Assembly (NCBI GenBank): GCA_019247195.1
Contig: JAFAPI010000233.1
Coordinates: 1 to 63,540, forward strand
Direction of reading: 5' to 3'
DNA length: 63,540 bases
Source: Gammaproteobacteria bacterium
Lineage (GTDB): Bacteria > Pseudomonadota > Gammaproteobacteria > Steroidobacterales > Steroidobacteraceae
Part shown: positions 62,196-63,540 of the stretch, one piece after another
Position numbering within the stretch: the first letter of the stretch is position 1
Layout: each line of letters opens with the position of its first letter
Made by a program: the position numbers and the translations under genes
Notes under the pieces: model-generated
Seen by the model: the letters and a program-made list of their open reading frames with translations, nothing else
Told to the model about the DNA's origin: nothing
Databases searched by the model: none

Positions 62196-62714
62196 CTACG
62201 TGGTGGGCGGCTCCTTTTCAAGCGACCTCACGACCGGATCGGCTGTCAGCCGGGCGAGCCACTGCGTGCCAGCCGGCGAGAAGGCCCGGGTTTCGATGGC
62301 ATGCGCATCCTCGCGTGCCGTCAGCTGCAACTCCAGGTCCGCAGGCGGGAGCGCCCCGTGGCCGCGCTCGGGCCATTCGATGAGCCACAGAAAACCCGGC
62401 CGTGCCTGCTCGCGCAGCCCCAGCGGCTCGAGTTCGGCGGCGGAGCGCAGCCGGTACAGGTCCGCATGCAGCACGGTGCGGTCCGGCCGCACGTACTCCT
62501 CCACCAGGGTATAGGTGGGGCTGCGCACCGCCCGCGTGATTCCGCAGGCGCGCAGGAAACCGCGTATCAGGGTGGTCTTGCCGGCACCGAGCTCGCCGGC
62601 GACATACACGATCGCGAGCTCCGCGGCGGGCGGGGCAGTACGCGCGAGCCGCGCACCGAAGGCCTCGGTGTCGGCCTCGCTGTGGGCCAGCGTGCGCAGC
62701 GCGCCGCCGCTCAC
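62196..62714 (-). CDS. tsaE: tRNA threonylcarbamoyladenosine synthesis ATPase TsaE
   Basis: 172 residues. Walker A GELGAGKTTLIRG, then SPTYTLVEEY and IEWPERG. TsaE with TsaB and TsaD makes t6A37 of tRNA. A GTG at 62714 overlaps the nnrD stop by 4 bases (GTGA). Confidence 0.95.
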   Translation of the reverse strand: MSGGALRTLAHSEADTEAFGARLARTAPPAAELAIVYVAGELGAGKTTLIRGFLRACGITRAVRSPTYTLVEEYVRPDRTVLHADLYRLRSAAELEPLGLREQARPGFLWLIEWPERGHGALPPADLELQLTAREDAHAIETRAFSPAGTQWLARLTADPVVRSLEKEPPTT

Positions 62715-63540
62715 AGGTTAATGCAGTGATGCAGCTCGCGTGTCAGGTCGCTCGCCAGCACCCCGCGCTCACCGCTGCGCGCGGCTGCGTCGCCGGCCAG
62801 CGCGTGCACAAGTACGCCAACGCGGGCCGCCGCCCAGGGATCGTGCGACTGCGCAAGCACGCCGGCGATCGCACCGGTGAGCACGTCCCCGGTGCCGGCC
62901 GTGGCCATTCCCGGGTTGCCCCGCTCGCACACCCCCGGGATGCGCCCGCTCGCCCCCACCAGGGTGCCGGCGCCCTTGAGCACGATGGTGCCGCCGAAAT
63001 TTTCGAGCAGCTGCTCGAGCGCGGCAAGACGGTCGCGCTGGATCTCCTGCGCGGGCCGGCCGAGCAGGCGGCCCGCCTCGCCGGGGTGGGGTGTCAGAAC
63101 CCAATCGCCGCGCGGCGCGCGGCGCGGCTGCTCGGCGAGCAGGTTGAGCGCATCGGCATCGACCACCAGCGGTTTACCGCTGTCGAGCACCGCCTCGAGC
63201 GCCTCGCGCGCCCAGCTGGAACGTCCCAGCCCCGGTCCGATCGCGATGACATCAGCGCGTCCCATCGCCTCCGCCAGCACCTCGCCCGTCTCCAACGCCA
63301 CGCAGATGAGCTCGGGACGACCGGCGGCGATCGCGGCGACATTCTCCGGCGCCACGGCGACCGTGGTGAGACCCGCTCCGACGCGCAGACACGCCTCCCC
63401 CGCCAGGCGCGCCGCGCCGGGCATCCCACGGCCACTGCCGACGATCAACACCCGGCCGAAATCACCCTTGTTCGCGGCCCGCGCGCGCCGCGGCAGTGCC
63501 TCGGCGATCTCGGACTCGACGATGCGCATCAGGCGCGGCG
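62711..63540 (-). CDS. nnrD: NAD(P)H-hydrate dehydratase domain, probably C-terminal part of NnrE-NnrD fusion
   Basis: The frame encodes at least 272 residues, with KGDFGRVLIVGSGRGMPGAA near the start, GPGLGRSSW and LTPHPGEAGRLLG, and NPGMATAGTGDVLTGAIAGV at the catalytic end. The in-frame ATG at 63527-63529 falls in the domain linker (VESEIAEALPRR) typical of bifunctional NnrE-NnrD proteins, and the frame is open to the window edge, so the N-terminal epimerase part probably lies outside. Confidence 0.9.
   Translation of the reverse strand, partial: PRLMRIVESEIAEALPRRARAANKGDFGRVLIVGSGRGMPGAARLAGEACLRVGAGLTTVAVAPENVAAIAAGRPELICVALETGEVLAEAMGRADVIAIGPGLGRSSWAREALEAVLDSGKPLVVDADALNLLAEQPRRAPRGDWVLTPHPGEAGRLLGRPAQEIQRDRLAALEQLLENFGGTIVLKGAGTLVGASGRIPGVCERGNPGMATAGTGDVLTGAIAGVLAQSHDPWAAARVGVLVHALAGDAAARSGERGVLASDLTRELHHCINL

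Overview
The window is very GC-rich, gene-dense bacterial chromosome with no insertion sequence, phage, CRISPR array, rRNA or tRNA that I can see. The right end carries the order purA-DUF2065-hflC-hflK-hflX-hfq-miaA-mutL-amiB-tsaE-nnrD. This is the classic gammaproteobacterial arrangement. The GC content, a MutL with an endonuclease motif, Ku, and many small stress-type membrane proteins suggest a free-living, aerobic soil or water gammaproteobacterium, possibly on the Xanthomonadales/Nevskiales/Steroidobacterales side. That placement is an inference.

Layout. 0-18 kb is a mixed housekeeping and stress region: a partial dgcN-like gene, DUF5996, selO, a homocysteine S-methyltransferase, an MbfA-type ferritin-like/VIT1 iron exporter, NUDIX, SemiSWEET, a secreted lipase, pirin, a LysR regulator, a YqjD/holin/DUF3618 envelope-stress trio, and a BrkB protein facing an orphan GIY-YIG protein. 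18-29 kb is rich in amine metabolism: a dimethylglycine/sarcosine dehydrogenase-like flavoprotein, an agmatinase-like ureohydrolase, a flavin amine oxidase overlapping a zinc alcohol dehydrogenase, a Rieske oxygenase of the betaine-demethylase type, and a PotF-like binding lipoprotein. An 816-residue secreted protein of unknown function and a Ku gene follow.

The most striking unit is 33.2-41.8 kb, a tightly overlapping minus-strand operon. It runs from a GlcG/HbpS-like protein through CtaG, a subunit II with fused cytochrome c, subunit I, subunit III and a small membrane protein, to a PQQ alcohol dehydrogenase with the lanthanide-type Asp-Tyr-Asp motif, its cytochrome c (here a lipoprotein) and its XoxJ-like binding protein. 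It reads as a complete alcohol-to-oxygen electron chain in one transcript. The subunit I has HPWVY where the usual enzymes have HPEVY. Two inverted repeats lie just upstream.

42-51 kb holds small stress membrane proteins (DUF3309, DUF4142, DUF202), a CPA2 antiporter with a Usp domain, a sodium:solute symporter with a small partner, PPK2, a class II photolyase and an M48 protease. A GT39-type transferase leads into the conserved hfl/mut cluster, which runs off the right edge within nnrD.
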